The notes: generated from the letters alone by a model not told the origin. A stretch of DNA of 56,214 bases from Collinsella sp. 4_8_47FAA (GCF_000763055.1 NZ_KN214135.1:277929-334142); one strand, 5' to 3'; counted from the first letter of the stretch, positions 16,609-26,412 are shown. Numbers and translations are program-made.

Positions 16609-17856
16609 CTAGCTCCTCGTATATCTACGCAGCGCGATGGCGGCGTTGTGTCCGCCAAAGCCCAGGTTGGTCGAAAGCGCCCAGGTAAGGTCGGCGCGAA
16701 CCGCGCGATTGGGCGTGTAGTCAAGATCGCAGGCGGAATCGGGCGTGTGGTAGTTAATGGTCGGCGGCACCACGCCCTGCTCGAGCGCCATGGCGCAGGC
16801 CATGACCTCGATGGCGCCCGTGGCACCGATCATGTGGCCGGTCATCGACTTAGTCGACGAGACGTGCGCGGCGCGCGCCGCGTCCTCGCCGAGCGCACGC
16901 TTAATGCCAGCCGTCTCGGACGAATCGTTGAGCTTGGTAGATGTGCCGTGGGCATTGATGTAGAGGCCCTCGGAAGGCTTAACGTCGCCCTCAGCCACCG
17001 CCAGCGATATCGCGCGGGCAATGCCGGCAGCCTCGGGATCGGGGCTCGTGATGTGATAGGCATCATCGGTGTTGCCGTAGCCCACGACCTCGGCATAAAT
17101 GTGCGCACCGCGCGCCTGCGCATGCTCCATGCCCTCGAGAACCAGCACGCAGGCGCCCTCGCCCATCACAAAGCCGTCGCGGTCTGCATCGAACGGGCGG
17201 CAAGCCGTCGACGGGTCAGGATTAGTGGTGAGAGCACGGCAGGATGTAAAGCCCGCAACGGCATCGGGGATGATTGCGGCCTCGGCGCCGCCCGCGAGGA
17301 TCGCGTCGGCATAGCCGTGCTTGATGGCGCGGAACGCCTCGCCCACCGCATGGGCCGAGGTTGCGCACGCGGTCACCACGGGCAGGGTCGGGCCCTTTGC
17401 CTTGTGGCGGATTGCGATATTGCCCGATGCCATGTTGGGAATCATCATCGCGATCATATAGGGCGATGCGCGGCGGGGCCCACGTTCGGCAATCGTATGG
17501 ACGTTGTCGACGAGCGTCGTCATGCCGCCCACGCCCGAGCCCACGTAGACGCCCAGGCGCTCGCGATCGATGGCGCCTTCGACATCAAAGCCCGCATCGT
17601 GCATGGCTTCGTCCGAAGCCGCCATCGCAAACTGAACGCAGGGGTCGAGATGCTTGGCGTCACGCTTGCCAAAGTACTCGTTGCCGTCAAAGCCCTTGAC
17701 CTCGGCTGCCACCTTGACGGCAAACGCATCAGTATCGAAGTGCGTGATCGGGCCGATGCCGCACGTGCCGGCGCACATGGCCGCCCAGGTGGCAAGCGCG
17801 GTGTTGCCGAGCGGCGATACGGCACCGATGCCGGTGATTGCAACTCTCTGTTCCAT
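16609..17856 (-). CDS. fabF: Beta-ketoacyl-ACP synthase II
   Basis: This approximately 415-aa KAS II condenses malonyl-ACP with the growing acyl-ACP. The Cys-His-His triad is seen in TACATSAHAVGEAF (nucleophile Cys), NAHGTSTKLND and SMTGHMIGATGAIE. I chose the ATG at 17856 (MEQRVAITGIGAVSP), six bases after GAGGAG; ATGs at 17859 and 17874 are in frame. Length fits the family. It lies between fabG and accB. Confidence 0.95.
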   Translation of the reverse strand: MEQRVAITGIGAVSPLGNTALATWAAMCAGTCGIGPITHFDTDAFAVKVAAEVKGFDGNEYFGKRDAKHLDPCVQFAMAASDEAMHDAGFDVEGAIDRERLGVYVGSGVGGMTTLVDNVHTIAERGPRRASPYMIAMMIPNMASGNIAIRHKAKGPTLPVVTACATSAHAVGEAFRAIKHGYADAILAGGAEAAIIPDAVAGFTSCRALTTNPDPSTACRPFDADRDGFVMGEGACVLVLEGMEHAQARGAHIYAEVVGYGNTDDAYHITSPDPEAAGIARAISLAVAEGDVKPSEGLYINAHGTSTKLNDSSETAGIKRALGEDAARAAHVSSTKSMTGHMIGATGAIEVMACAMALEQGVVPPTINYHTPDSACDLDYTPNRAVRADLTWALSTNLGFGGHNAAIALRRYTRS

Positions 17857-17895
17857 CATGGTCTCCTCATTCAAGCCGTTGTTCGGCCCTGGTTT

Positions 17896-18669
17896 CTACA
17901 TCGCCATTCCGCCGTCGACGCGCACGACCTCGCCCGTAATGTAGGCAGCCGCATCACTCGCCAAAAAGCGCACCACGCCGGCCACTTCCTCGGGGCGCGC
18001 CATGCGCCTCAGGGGAATCTGCTCCTCGCACGCCGCACGCACCTTATCCGATAGCTTTGCCGTCATATCGGTCTCGACAAACCCGGGTGCGACCGCGTTC
18101 ACTCGTACGCCGCGGGGCGCAAGCTCGCGCGCCACCGCCTTGGTCAGGCCGATCACGCCCGCCTTGGAGGCAGCGTAGTTGGCCTGCCCGGCATTGCCCA
18201 TCAGGCCCACAACAGAGCTCATGTTGACGACGCAACCGCCGCGCTGTCGCATAAAGGTCTTGGTGAGCGCGCGCGTCATATTGAATGTTCCCTTGAGATT
18301 GACATCGAGCACGCGATCGAAAGCATCATCGCCCATACGCATGAGCAGGCCATCGCGGGTGATGCCAGCGTTGTTGACGAGCGCCCAAATGGAGCCAAAG
18401 TCGTTGAGGACCGCTTCCACGCACGCGTTGACGGCAGCGGGGTCGGCCACGTCGCATTGATATGCGCGTGCCGCGGCGCCAGCCGCCTCGCAGGCTTCGC
18501 ACGTCTCGCGCGCCGCATCGACGCTGCCGGCATAGACGACAGCGATATCAAAGCCGTCCTCCGCCAGACCGACAGCGCAGGCGCGGCCGATACCACGCGA
18601 TCCGCCCGTGACCAGTGCCACGCGACGTGAGTCGTTGCGCTCGAGCGCGCCGTTGTTCAAGTTGCCCAT
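17896..18669 (-). CDS. fabG: 3-oxoacyl-ACP reductase FabG
   Basis: This 257-aa short-chain dehydrogenase reduces 3-oxoacyl-ACP with NADPH. It has a roughly 15-residue N-terminal extension, then VALVTGGSRGIGRA (cofactor site), LVNNAGITRDGL, the catalytic Ser in NMSSVVGLMGN and YAASKAG (YxxxK). The C-terminal GEVVRVDGGMAM is standard for FabG. Gene order fabD-fabG-fabF is the common type II arrangement. Confidence 0.95.
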   Translation of the reverse strand: MGNLNNGALERNDSRRVALVTGGSRGIGRACAVGLAEDGFDIAVVYAGSVDAARETCEACEAAGAAARAYQCDVADPAAVNACVEAVLNDFGSIWALVNNAGITRDGLLMRMGDDAFDRVLDVNLKGTFNMTRALTKTFMRQRGGCVVNMSSVVGLMGNAGQANYAASKAGVIGLTKAVARELAPRGVRVNAVAPGFVETDMTAKLSDKVRAACEEQIPLRRMARPEEVAGVVRFLASDAAAYITGEVVRVDGGMAM

Positions 18670-18699
18670 GTCATTCCTTTCGGGTTACAGCCCTGTGGA

Positions 18700-19626
18700 C
18701 TATGCGAGCTCGTCGGCAATAGCTGCGACCTGCTCGGCCGTTTCGCACGAATACACGCGAACGTCGCTCAGCGTACGCTTGACCAGGCCCGACAGCGTTT
18801 TGCCAGGGCCGACCTCAATAAACGTGTCGATGCCCTGATCCTGCAGAGCATGCAGCGTGTCGACCCAGCGAACGGCATGACTCACCTGGTTGGCCAAGAC
18901 ACCCGATGTCACTCGCGGGTCCGCCGGATAGGGCGCCGCCGTCATGTTTGCCATCACCGGAATCAGCAGCGGAGACGGCGCGTGGCCGGCTTGGATATAC
19001 GTCGCCAGACCCTCAGTCGCCTCGGCCATATAGGGGCTATGGAATGCACCCGACACCGCGACCTTCATGGCCCGGCCACCAGCCTCTTTTACCAAGGCGT
19101 CGAGCTCCTGCAGCGCCTCGGGCGCTCCGGCAACAACCGTCTGCTGCGGACTGTTGTAGTTGACCGGCCAGCAGTCCTCGCCGGCCTGCGCAGCCAGGTT
19201 CTCGACTTGCGCCGCATCAAGCTTGATGACGGCGCGCATGCCGCCCGGATGGCGCTCGGCAGCCGCGGCCATCAGCGCCGCGCGCTCGCACACGAGCTCA
19301 AAGCCCGCTCGCGTATCGAACGCCCCCGCAAAGGTGAGCGCGGCGACCTCGCCTAGCGAGAATCCCGCACAGGCGGCAGGTACCACGCCGCGCTCACGCA
19401 GGGCGGCAGCCGCTGCTAGGTCGTGAACGAACACGCACGGCTGCGTGTTCTCGGTCTGCGAGAGCTCCTCCTTGGAGGCACTCCGGCATTGCTCGCTGGT
19501 CCCCGGGCGCACCTCGTCGGCAATGGCGAACACCTCGGCGGCCGCCGGCGATGTCTCGATCAGATCGACGCCCATCGCGGGGTGTTGGGCACCCTGGCCG
19601 GCAAACAGAAACGCTACGCTACCCAT
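18700..19626 (-). CDS. fabD: Malonyl-CoA:ACP transacylase
   Basis: This approximately 308-aa enzyme loads malonate from malonyl-CoA onto ACP. FLFAGQGAQHPAMG, the nucleophile elbow GFSLGEVAALT (Ser) and the catalytic His in SGAFHSPYM are present. The ATG at 19626 has AAGGG nine bases upstream; an in-frame GTG lies at 19632. It overlaps the end of fabK by 13 bp, so the two are translationally coupled. Confidence 0.95.
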   Translation of the reverse strand: MGSVAFLFAGQGAQHPAMGVDLIETSPAAAEVFAIADEVRPGTSEQCRSASKEELSQTENTQPCVFVHDLAAAAALRERGVVPAACAGFSLGEVAALTFAGAFDTRAGFELVCERAALMAAAAERHPGGMRAVIKLDAAQVENLAAQAGEDCWPVNYNSPQQTVVAGAPEALQELDALVKEAGGRAMKVAVSGAFHSPYMAEATEGLATYIQAGHAPSPLLIPVMANMTAAPYPADPRVTSGVLANQVSHAVRWVDTLHALQDQGIDTFIEVGPGKTLSGLVKRTLSDVRVYSCETAEQVAAIADELA

Positions 19627-20558
19627 GCGCACGCACCCTTCAGGACGCGCTCGGCGCCATCGACCAGGTCGTCAACGATTTCACGTGCGCTCTGGCGCTC
19701 GCTAACCATGCCGGCAATCTGTCCACACAAAAACGAACCCTCTTCGTAATTACCGTCCTTGGCGGCCTTGCGAAGGGCGCCCGTGCCCATGGCCCCGAGC
19801 TCCTCGACGCTTGCGCCCGCCGCCTCGCTCTTAGCGTAGGCGTTGGTAAAGGGGCTCTTGAGGGCACGCACCGGGTGTCCCGTCGAGCGGCCGGTCGCAC
19901 GCGTCGAGGTGTCGTTGGCCTTCAGGACCATCTCCTTGTACTGCTCCGATACGGTGCACTCGTCTGCGATCAGAAAGCGCGTACCCACCTGCACGCCGGC
20001 GGCGCCCAGCATAAAGGCGGCCGCCATGCCGCGGCCGTCGGCAATACCGCCGGCAGCCACGACGGGAATGTCGACCGCATCGACGACCTGCGGCACCAGT
20101 GCCATCGTCGAGGTCTCGCCAATATGGCCGCCCGATTCGGTGCCCTCGGCAACAACCGCCGTGGCCCCACGACGCGCCACGAGGCGCGCCAGCGCCACCG
20201 AGGCAACGACCGGGATGACCTTGATGCCCGCCTCGTTCCACGCCTTCATGTACTTGGTGGGATTGCCGGCACCCGTCACGACGACCGGTACTCGCTCGTC
20301 AATCACAACCTGGGCGACCTCGTCGGCGAACGGGCTCATGAGCATGACGTTGACGCCAAAGGGCTTATCCGTCCTGGCGCGCAGCTTATGAATCTGGTCG
20401 CGAAGCCAGTTGGCGTCGGCGTTCATGGCCGCGATGATGCCTAAGCCACCCGCCTCGGACACTGCGGACGCCAGCGAGGCATCGGCAATCCAGGCCATAC
20501 CGCCCTGGAACACGGGCTTTTCGATGCCGAGCAGATCGCAGAGAGGAGTCTTGAGCAT
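19614..20558 (-). CDS. fabK: Enoyl-ACP reductase II, FMN-dependent
   Basis: This 314-aa TIM-barrel flavoenzyme is related to nitronate monooxygenases and performs the last reduction of each elongation cycle. PVFQGGMAWIADASLASAVS, GTESGGHIGETSTM with the catalytic-region His, and AAGGIADGRGMAAAFMLGA (FMN phosphate loop) match FabK. No FabI is seen here. FabK enzymes are known to be poorly inhibited by triclosan, which may carry over to this organism. It lies 2 bp after acpP. Confidence 0.93.
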   Translation of the reverse strand: MLKTPLCDLLGIEKPVFQGGMAWIADASLASAVSEAGGLGIIAAMNADANWLRDQIHKLRARTDKPFGVNVMLMSPFADEVAQVVIDERVPVVVTGAGNPTKYMKAWNEAGIKVIPVVASVALARLVARRGATAVVAEGTESGGHIGETSTMALVPQVVDAVDIPVVAAGGIADGRGMAAAFMLGAAGVQVGTRFLIADECTVSEQYKEMVLKANDTSTRATGRSTGHPVRALKSPFTNAYAKSEAAGASVEELGAMGTGALRKAAKDGNYEEGSFLCGQIAGMVSERQSAREIVDDLVDGAERVLKGACAWVA

Positions 20559-20560
20559 CT

Positions 20561-20797
20561 CTACTTCTCCAATGCCGCCTCGACCGTATCGGCGAACTCG
20601 CCGACCGTCTTGGGGTTCTCCTCGGTATCAAGCTGGATGCCAAACTCGTCCTCAACGGCGACGAGAATCTCGACGGTACCCAGGCTGTCGAGGCCAATCT
20701 CCTCGAGCGTGGACTCGGGCTTCATCTCGACATCGTCAAGACCGGCGGTCTCGCGGATAACGTCGCAAACGCGCTCGAAGGTCTTCTGATCTGCCAT
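20561..20797 (-). CDS. acpP: Acyl carrier protein
   Basis: This 78-aa acidic helical protein carries acyl chains as phosphopantetheine thioesters. The attachment site is GLDSLGTVEI with Ser38. It is slightly diverged from the classical DSLDxVE, with Gly-Thr in place of Asp-x. The gene lies between fabH and fabK, and the upstream GGAGAACTACC context gives a normal ribosome site. Confidence 0.95.
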   Translation of the reverse strand: MADQKTFERVCDVIRETAGLDDVEMKPESTLEEIGLDSLGTVEILVAVEDEFGIQLDTEENPKTVGEFADTVEAALEK

Positions 20798-20848
20798 GGT
20801 AGTTCTCCTTTGGTTGTGCCCTAGGGCGTTTTTATTTCCTATGTGCGA

Positions 20849-21808
20849 CTACTTCCAACGAAGCAGATAGCCACCTATATCCAGACTGGCGCCAAATCCA
20901 ACCAAGGCGATGGTGTCGCCTGTGTGAAGTGCACCGGCGTTTGCCAGCCGGTCGAGGGCAAGCGGAATGCATGCGCTCGAGATGTTGCCGGTTTCACGCA
21001 ACGTGCGAACCACGCGCTCGTCCGGCACGCCCAGGCGCTTGACCGCCTGGCTCAGGATTCGTTCGTTAGCCTGATGGAATACAAAATGATCGATGTCTTC
21101 GACCAAAATGCCCGCATCGATCGCAAGCTTATGGACCGTGTCGCAGATGGCGTTGACGCCGAACTTGAACACGCGGCGGCCATTCATGGACAGCACGCTC
21201 GCGCTATCTGCGGAACCCTTAAACGGCGAGGTACCGACCAGACCGGGAACGCGTAACGTCTCGACGTCGGGCGCCGTCAAAAGCTCAACGGCAAGGGGGT
21301 TGTCTCCCCCAGCTTCAATCACTGCGGCGCCTGCCCCATCGCCAAAAAGCACGCAGGTGGCACGGTCGGTCCAGTCGAGCGCGCGCGTCATCTGCTCGGC
21401 AGCAACAACAAGCACGCGCTCGGCACGGCTGCGAGCGATATAGCCCTCGGCGACATCGAGCGCAAATACGAAGCCGGCACAAGCCGCCGAGACATCGAAG
21501 GCAGGGCACGTCGCGCCTAGTCGCTCAGCAACGGCACACGCCTCAGCGGGAACAAGGTGGTCACCCGTCGTCGTCGAGCAGACGATCAGATCCAGCTGGC
21601 TCGCGTCGATTCCGGACACCTGGAGTGCCCGCTCGCTCGCCGCTACGGCAAGGTCGTCAAGTGACTCGGTGGTGCAGACGTGGCGGCTCTTGATACCCGT
21701 GCGGGTAAAAATCCACTCATCCGAGGTATCGAGGAACTCAGACAGCTCGTCATTGGAAACACTGCGTTCAGGAAGCGCCGAGCCTGTTCCAAGAATCGTG
21801 AAACCCAT
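20849..21808 (-). CDS. fabH: Beta-ketoacyl-ACP synthase III
   Basis: This 319-aa KAS III starts fatty-acid synthesis by condensing an acyl-CoA with malonyl-ACP. The nucleophile is Cys110 in DVSAACAGF, with the His in FVFHQANERIL and Asn in RETGNISSACIP. I chose the ATG at 21808 (MGFTILGTGSALPE) because AGGAGG lies six bases upstream; the longer frame into the operator region lacks homology. It is the first gene of the fab/acc operon, whose promoter region contains two near-identical palindromic sites. Confidence 0.95.
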   Translation of the reverse strand: MGFTILGTGSALPERSVSNDELSEFLDTSDEWIFTRTGIKSRHVCTTESLDDLAVAASERALQVSGIDASQLDLIVCSTTTGDHLVPAEACAVAERLGATCPAFDVSAACAGFVFALDVAEGYIARSRAERVLVVAAEQMTRALDWTDRATCVLFGDGAGAAVIEAGGDNPLAVELLTAPDVETLRVPGLVGTSPFKGSADSASVLSMNGRRVFKFGVNAICDTVHKLAIDAGILVEDIDHFVFHQANERILSQAVKRLGVPDERVVRTLRETGNISSACIPLALDRLANAGALHTGDTIALVGFGASLDIGGYLLRWK

Positions 21809-21826
21809 CACTAACCTCCTTTGAGT

Positions 21827-21891
21827 TGTTGACGTGTTTACATCGACCAAGAGAGGATAACGCATTTCAGTCTTTGTTGACGTGTTAACAT
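21827..21891. promoter_or_regulatory. Twin operator between fabH and biotin ligase
   Basis: TGTTGACGTGTTTACAT (21827-21843) and TGTTGACGTGTTAACAT (21875-21891) are direct repeats differing at one base, 48 bp apart. Each is a near-palindrome of the form TGTTRAC-NN-GTYAACA. They lie in the divergent promoter gap, so one regulator could control both the fab/acc operon and biotin ligase. The consensus is not the FapR, FabT or BirA site known to me. No regulator gene is adjacent. Confidence 0.6.
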
Positions 21892-21984
21892 TAAATTGTC
21901 CAAATGCGACAAAGGCTTCACATTGTGTCTATCTCTCGACACCATTGCGTCATTCACTTATTCAATAAGGAGGTAGCAGCCGCT

Positions 21985-22761
21985 ATGGATGCCCAATTAA
22001 CGATTGTCGACGTAACCGGATCGACCAACGATGACCTGCTCGAGGCAGGAAAACAGGGTGCGCCGCACGGCACAGGACTTGCCGCCCGCGCGCAAACGGC
22101 AGGACGCGGCCGGCGCGGCCACAAGTGGGATTCAACCGCCGGCAACCTATTGCTTTCGATTGTCCTGCGTCCATGCGTTAATCCCGCAAAGTACTCTGGT
22201 CTTGCCGCCGTCAGCGGCCTAGCGGTGCTCGAAGCACTCGAAAAGCAGGGTCTTGCAAACGAGATTGGCCTCAAATGGCCCAACGACCTGGTCGCGCGAG
22301 GACGCAAGCTCGGCGGCATTCTGGTCGAGGCCGCACGCGATAACGAAGGCAAACCTTTCGCCGTCTGCGGCATTGGTGTCAACGTAAACTACACGCCCCA
22401 AGAGGTGCCCGATGGCGGCCTGGCGGCAATTGGCCTCTCGGACCTCAACGAGAGCGTTCCCGCCGTCGACATGCTCCTCGATGAGGTCTATCACGCAGTT
22501 ATAGACGCTGTAGATACCTGGGCAGAGCGCCTCAACGCCAAGGAAGAAGACGCCGGTCCGCTCGCGCCCGTCCACGACGAATATATCGCTCACCTCAATT
22601 GGATCGGGAAGCACGTTATCGCCCGCTCCCCCGCTGGAGACGAGCTGGCACGAGGCATATTTAGAACGGTCGACGATTGCGGCCGCGCATGCATTGAGAC
22701 CGAGAGCGGCTTGTGCGTCTTCCACTTCGAAGAAGCATCCTTGCGCCCCCTGAGCGAATAG
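21985..22761 (+). CDS. birA: Biotin--[acetyl-CoA carboxylase] ligase, no DNA-binding domain
   Basis: This approximately 258-aa ligase attaches biotin to the AccB lysine through biotinoyl-AMP. GRGRRGHKWDS is the biotin-adenylate loop (GRGRxGRxW type), and KWPNDLVARGRKLGGILVEA is the catalytic segment. There is no N-terminal winged helix, so it is a monofunctional ligase and probably does not repress genes itself. I chose the ATG at 21985 after GGAGG; the 27 upstream codons lack homology. It is transcribed divergently from fabH. Confidence 0.92.
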   Translation: MDAQLTIVDVTGSTNDDLLEAGKQGAPHGTGLAARAQTAGRGRRGHKWDSTAGNLLLSIVLRPCVNPAKYSGLAAVSGLAVLEALEKQGLANEIGLKWPNDLVARGRKLGGILVEAARDNEGKPFAVCGIGVNVNYTPQEVPDGGLAAIGLSDLNESVPAVDMLLDEVYHAVIDAVDTWAERLNAKEEDAGPLAPVHDEYIAHLNWIGKHVIARSPAGDELARGIFRTVDDCGRACIETESGLCVFHFEEASLRPLSE

Positions 22762-22820
22762 GGCGCCGCAGCCGCCGGCTCGGCAGACGAATTCGCTATC
22801 CCAAAATCTAAACTCAAAAC

Positions 22821-22860
22821 AAAAGAGCCCCGCTACCGTAATGGCAGCGGGGCTCTTTAA
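22821..22860. terminator. Bidirectional terminator between birA and rpsJ
   Basis: AAAGAGCCCCGCT pairs with AGCGGGGCTCTTT around a 12-nt loop, with A and T runs on both sides. It can terminate birA from the left and the rpsL-rpsJ operon from the right. It shows that rpsJ is the last gene of its transcript. Confidence 0.9.
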
Positions 22861-22877
22861 GCTATGAGCGATATCGC

Positions 22878-23186
22878 TTAGAGCTTGATGTCGATGTCGA
22901 CGCCAGCGGGGAGGTCGAGACGCATGAGCGAATCAACGGTGCCCGAGGTGGGGTCGAGGATGTCGATGAGGCGCTTGTGGGTGCGCATCTCGAACTGCTC
23001 ACGGGAGTCCTTGTTCACGTGCGGCGAGCGGATAACCGTGTACAGGTTGCGCTCGGTGGGCAGGGGGACAGGACCGGAAACGCGAGCGCCGGTCTTCTGA
23101 GCGGTCTCGACGATGAGCTTCGCGGACTGATCGACGACCTCGTGATCATAGCCCTTGAGGCGAATGCGGATCTTCTGGGTAGCCAA
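22878..23186 (-). CDS. rpsJ: 30S ribosomal protein S10
   Basis: This 102-aa S10 (NusE) is both a 30S head protein and a transcription antitermination partner of Nus[20 protein letters not shown] and [23 protein letters not shown] are diagnostic. It ends the str operon, 60 bp after fusA, with no tuf between them. A terminator follows, so it is cut off from rplC by about 14 kb, although the ancestral order is rpsJ-rplC. Confidence 0.98.
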   Translation of the reverse strand: MATQKIRIRLKGYDHEVVDQSAKLIVETAQKTGARVSGPVPLPTERNLYTVIRSPHVNKDSREQFEMRTHKRLIDILDPTSGTVDSLMRLDLPAGVDIDIKL

Positions 23187-23246
23187 CTTAAACCTCCAAA
23201 GAGTGCGAGAGATGTTCTCGCGGATTACGTAACAGGGAGCTCGAAC

Positions 23247-25346
23247 TTAGGCGTTCTTGCTCATGACCTCGTCCACGATGGACTTGGGCGCGGGCTCATA
23301 AGAGTCGAACTGCATCGTGTAGGATGCACGGCCCTGGGTCTGGGAGCGAAGGTCGGTAGCGTAACCGAACATCTCGCCCAGCGGCACCTTGGCACGGATG
23401 AGCTTGCTGTTCTTGCGATCCTCCATGCCCTCGATCTTGCCGCGGCGACCGGAGAGGTTGCCCATAACGTCGCCCATGTACTGCTCGGGGGTCTCAACCT
23501 CGACAGCCATGATCGGCTCGAGCAGCTGCGGGTCAGACTTCTTGAGAGCGTCCTTGATAGCCATGGAACCGGCGATCTTGAAGGCGGCCTCGGAGGAGTC
23601 GACCTCGTGGTAAGAACCGTCGAACAGGGTGACCTTAACGTCGAGGACCGGGAAGCCGGCGATAACACCGGTGTTCAGGGCCTCCTGGATGCCCTTGTCG
23701 ATGGACGGGATGTACTCCTTGGGCACGACGCCGCCGACGATAGCGTTGACGAACTCGTAGCCGAAGCCCTCCTCCATCTTCTCGAGCTTGATGACGGCGT
23801 GGCCGTACTGACCGCGACCACCGGACTGACGGACGAACTTGCCCTCAGCCTTCTCGACGTCGTGACCAGCGGTCTCGCGGTAGGCAACCTGGGGCTTACC
23901 AACGTTAGCGTCAACCTTGAACTCGCGGAGCAGACGGTCGACGATGATCTCGAGGTGCAGCTCGCCCATGCCGGCGATGATGGTCTGGCCGGTCTCGTGG
24001 TTGGTGGACACCTGGAAGGTCGGGTCCTCCTCGGCGAGCTTGGTCAGAGCCAGGGACATCTTGTCCTGCTCGGCCTTGGTCTTGGGCTCGATGGCAACGT
24101 CGATAACGGGCTTAGCGAACTCGATCTTCTCGAGGACGATCTCCTTGCCCTCTTCGCACAGGGTGTCACCGGTGGTGGAGTTCTTGAAGCCGACGCAAGC
24201 GACGATGTCGCCGGCGGCAGCGTCGTCACGGTCGATACGCTCGGCGGCGTTCATCTCGAGGATGCGGCCGAGGCGCTCGCGCTGACCGTTGGAAGCGTTG
24301 ACAACGTAGGAGCCGGACTCGGCGCGGCCGGAGTAAACGCGGACGTAGGTGAGCTTACCGACGAACGGGTCGGTCATGATCTTGAAGACCAGGCCGGAGA
24401 AGGGCTCGTCGAAGGAAGGATGACGCTGGATCTCCTCGCCGGTGTCCGGATCGGTACCGGTGACGGCCTCAACGTCAAGCGGGCTGGGCAGGTAGTCGAC
24501 GACAGCGTCGAGCAGCTCCTGAACGCCCTTGTTCTTGTAGGCGGAACCCACGAAGACGAGGTTGAGCTCGTTGGCCAGAACGCCCTTGCGCAGAGCAGCC
24601 TTGAGCTCCTCGACAGTGAAGTCCTCCTCCATGAGGATCTTCTCCATGAGCTCGTCGTCAAAGCTGGCAGCAGCGTCGAGGAGCTCCTCGCGCTTGGTGG
24701 CAGCGATGTCAGCGAACTCAGCCGGGATCTCGTCCATCGGCTCGGGGTAGGTCATGCCCTTGTCGTCGGCCTTGAAGTCCCATGCGGTCATGGTGACGAG
24801 GTCGATGACGCCCCAGAAGTTGTCCTCGGCGCCCATCGGGACCTGAGCGGCCACGGCGTTGGCGTCGAGACGATCCTTCATGGTCTCGATAGCGTTGAAG
24901 AAGTCAGCGCCCACGCGGTCATACTTGTTGATGAAGGCGATGCGGGGGACGTTGAAGGTAGAAGCCTGACGCCAAACGGTCTCAGACTGGGGCTGAACGC
25001 CGGCAACGGCGTCGAAGACGGCGACAGCGCCATCGAGGACGCGCAGGCAGCGCTCGACCTCGGCGGTGAAGTCAACGTGGCCCGGGGTGTCGATGATCTG
25101 GATGCGGTAGTCCTTACCGTCCTTGTTCCAGAAGCACGTGGTAGCAGCGGAGGTAATGGTTACGCCGCGCTCCTGCTCCTGAACCATCCAGTCCATGGTG
25201 GCAGCGCCCTCATGGACCTCACCGATCTTGTGGGTCTTACCGGTGTAGTAAAGAATACGCTCGGTCGTGGTGGTCTTACCGGCATCGATGTGAGCCATGA
25301 TGCCGATGTTACGGGTATCGGAAAGCTTGTACTTAGGCTTAGCCAT
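23247..25346 (-). CDS. fusA: Elongation factor G
   Basis: This 699-aa translational GTPase drives translocation and, with RRF, ribosome recycling. The G domain has [12 protein letters not shown] (G1), DTPGHVDF (G3) and [10 protein letters not shown] (G4). Domains II to V follow in the normal order, with [12 protein letters not shown] in domain IV. Length is standard. It lies 19 bp after rpsG and 60 bp before rpsJ. The tuf gene, usually next, is missing from this location. Confidence 0.98.
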   Translation of the reverse strand: MAKPKYKLSDTRNIGIMAHIDAGKTTTTERILYYTGKTHKIGEVHEGAATMDWMVQEQERGVTITSAATTCFWNKDGKDYRIQIIDTPGHVDFTAEVERCLRVLDGAVAVFDAVAGVQPQSETVWRQASTFNVPRIAFINKYDRVGADFFNAIETMKDRLDANAVAAQVPMGAEDNFWGVIDLVTMTAWDFKADDKGMTYPEPMDEIPAEFADIAATKREELLDAAASFDDELMEKILMEEDFTVEELKAALRKGVLANELNLVFVGSAYKNKGVQELLDAVVDYLPSPLDVEAVTGTDPDTGEEIQRHPSFDEPFSGLVFKIMTDPFVGKLTYVRVYSGRAESGSYVVNASNGQRERLGRILEMNAAERIDRDDAAAGDIVACVGFKNSTTGDTLCEEGKEIVLEKIEFAKPVIDVAIEPKTKAEQDKMSLALTKLAEEDPTFQVSTNHETGQTIIAGMGELHLEIIVDRLLREFKVDANVGKPQVAYRETAGHDVEKAEGKFVRQSGGRGQYGHAVIKLEKMEEGFGYEFVNAIVGGVVPKEYIPSIDKGIQEALNTGVIAGFPVLDVKVTLFDGSYHEVDSSEAAFKIAGSMAIKDALKKSDPQLLEPIMAVEVETPEQYMGDVMGNLSGRRGKIEGMEDRKNSKLIRAKVPLGEMFGYATDLRSQTQGRASYTMQFDSYEPAPKSIVDEVMSKNA

Positions 25347-25365
25347 GTTAGTTCCTTACCTTAAC

Positions 25366-25839
25366 TTACCAACGATAGTGAGAGAACGCGCGGTTGGCCT
25401 CGGCCATCTTGAAGACGTCCTCACGCTTCTTGACGGAAGCGCCCAGGCCGTTGGAAGCGTCGAGGATCTCGTTGGCGAGACGCTCGGCCATGGTCTTCTC
25501 CTTGCGAGCGCGGGAGAAGTTGACGATCCAGCGGATACCCAGAGCGGTGGAACGACGGGAGTTGACCTCCATCGGGACCTGATAGGTAGCGCCACCGACA
25601 CGCTTGGGCTTGACCTCGAGCGTGGGCTTGACGTTGTCCATAGCCTTCTTGAAGGTAGCGAGAGCGTCGCCACCCTCGGACTTCTCGGCAACGATCTCGA
25701 AAGCGGTGTAAACGATGCGCTCAGCGGTGGCCTTCTTGCCGTCAAGAAGGACCTTGTTGATGAGCTGAGTCACCAGGCGGTTGTTGTAAACGGCGTCAGG
25801 CTGAACCTCACGACGATTAGCTGCTGCACGACGCGGCAT
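25366..25839 (-). CDS. rpsG: 30S ribosomal protein S7
   Basis: This 157-aa S7 nucleates assembly of the 30S head and lines the E site. [20 protein letters not shown] and [20 protein letters not shown] at the N terminus and the [21 protein letters not shown] segment are diagnostic. It follows rpsL by 73 bp. Confidence 0.98.
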   Translation of the reverse strand: MPRRAAANRREVQPDAVYNNRLVTQLINKVLLDGKKATAERIVYTAFEIVAEKSEGGDALATFKKAMDNVKPTLEVKPKRVGGATYQVPMEVNSRRSTALGIRWIVNFSRARKEKTMAERLANEILDASNGLGASVKKREDVFKMAEANRAFSHYRW

Positions 25840-25912
25840 GTGAAATCTCCTTAAGTGTCTACCGTGCGGCGCTTAGGCGGCACACGGCGAAAGTATCAAA
25901 ACGTTATCTGGC

Positions 25913-26290
25913 TTATTTGGCCTTGGGGCGCTTAGCACCGTACTTGGAACGGGCCTGCATACGGTTCTGGACCGGAGCAGCGTCGTAGGCGCCACGGATG
26001 ACGTGATAACGGACACCAGGGAGGTCACGGACACGACCGCCGCGGACGAGCACGATGGAGTGCTCCTGCAGGTTGTGGCCCTCACCCGGGATGTAAGCAG
26101 TAACTTCGATGCCGTTGACGAGGCGAACACGGGCAACCTTACGAAGAGCCGAGTTCGGCTTCTTGGGGCTCGTGGTGAAGACGCGGGTGCACACGCCGCG
26201 CTTCTGGGAGTTGTGCTGCAGAGCAGCGTTCTTGGACTTCTTGGGCACGGAACGACGGCCCTGGCGAACCAGCTGGTTAATAGTAGGCAA
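25913..26290 (-). CDS. rpsL: 30S ribosomal protein S12, Arg at position 88
   Basis: This 125-aa S12 monitors decoding at the A site. [13 protein letters not shown], the conserved loop [11 protein letters not shown] with Lys43, and [15 protein letters not shown] are visible. The last segment has Arg88 (codon CGT), where Escherichia coli and Mycobacterium tuberculosis have Lys88; Lys88Arg there is a known streptomycin-resistance change. It is the first gene of the str operon, about 95 bp from a strong promoter. Confidence 0.98.
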   Translation of the reverse strand: MPTINQLVRQGRRSVPKKSKNAALQHNSQKRGVCTRVFTTSPKKPNSALRKVARVRLVNGIEVTAYIPGEGHNLQEHSIVLVRGGRVRDLPGVRYHVIRGAYDAAPVQNRMQARSKYGAKRPKAK

Positions 26291-26383
26291 AGCGTACTCC
26301 TTCTCGAATGATTCCAGCTTTCTGTAAAGTGCAACGGCTTGAATCGAGGGGTCAGCATCCCCCTACGAAACACGCAGTTCGAT

Positions 26384-26412
26384 AGGATACGTGGCGTTAG
26401 CTGTGCCGTCAA
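26384..26412 (-). promoter_or_regulatory. Promoter of the rpsL-rpsG-fusA-rpsJ operon
   Basis: TTGACG (26407-26412) and TATCCT (26384-26389) on the minus strand are separated by exactly 17 bp, giving a good housekeeping promoter. The -10 lies in CGTATCC, which is complementary to GGATACG just upstream (26430s), so the promoter can fold into a hairpin. A GGATACGCCCGG element like that upstream of rplC overlaps it. Confidence 0.75.

Noticed and set aside
22977-25364. A 795-codon open frame opposite rpsJ-fusA
   Set aside because: The same reverse-frame artefact; no ribosome site or homology.
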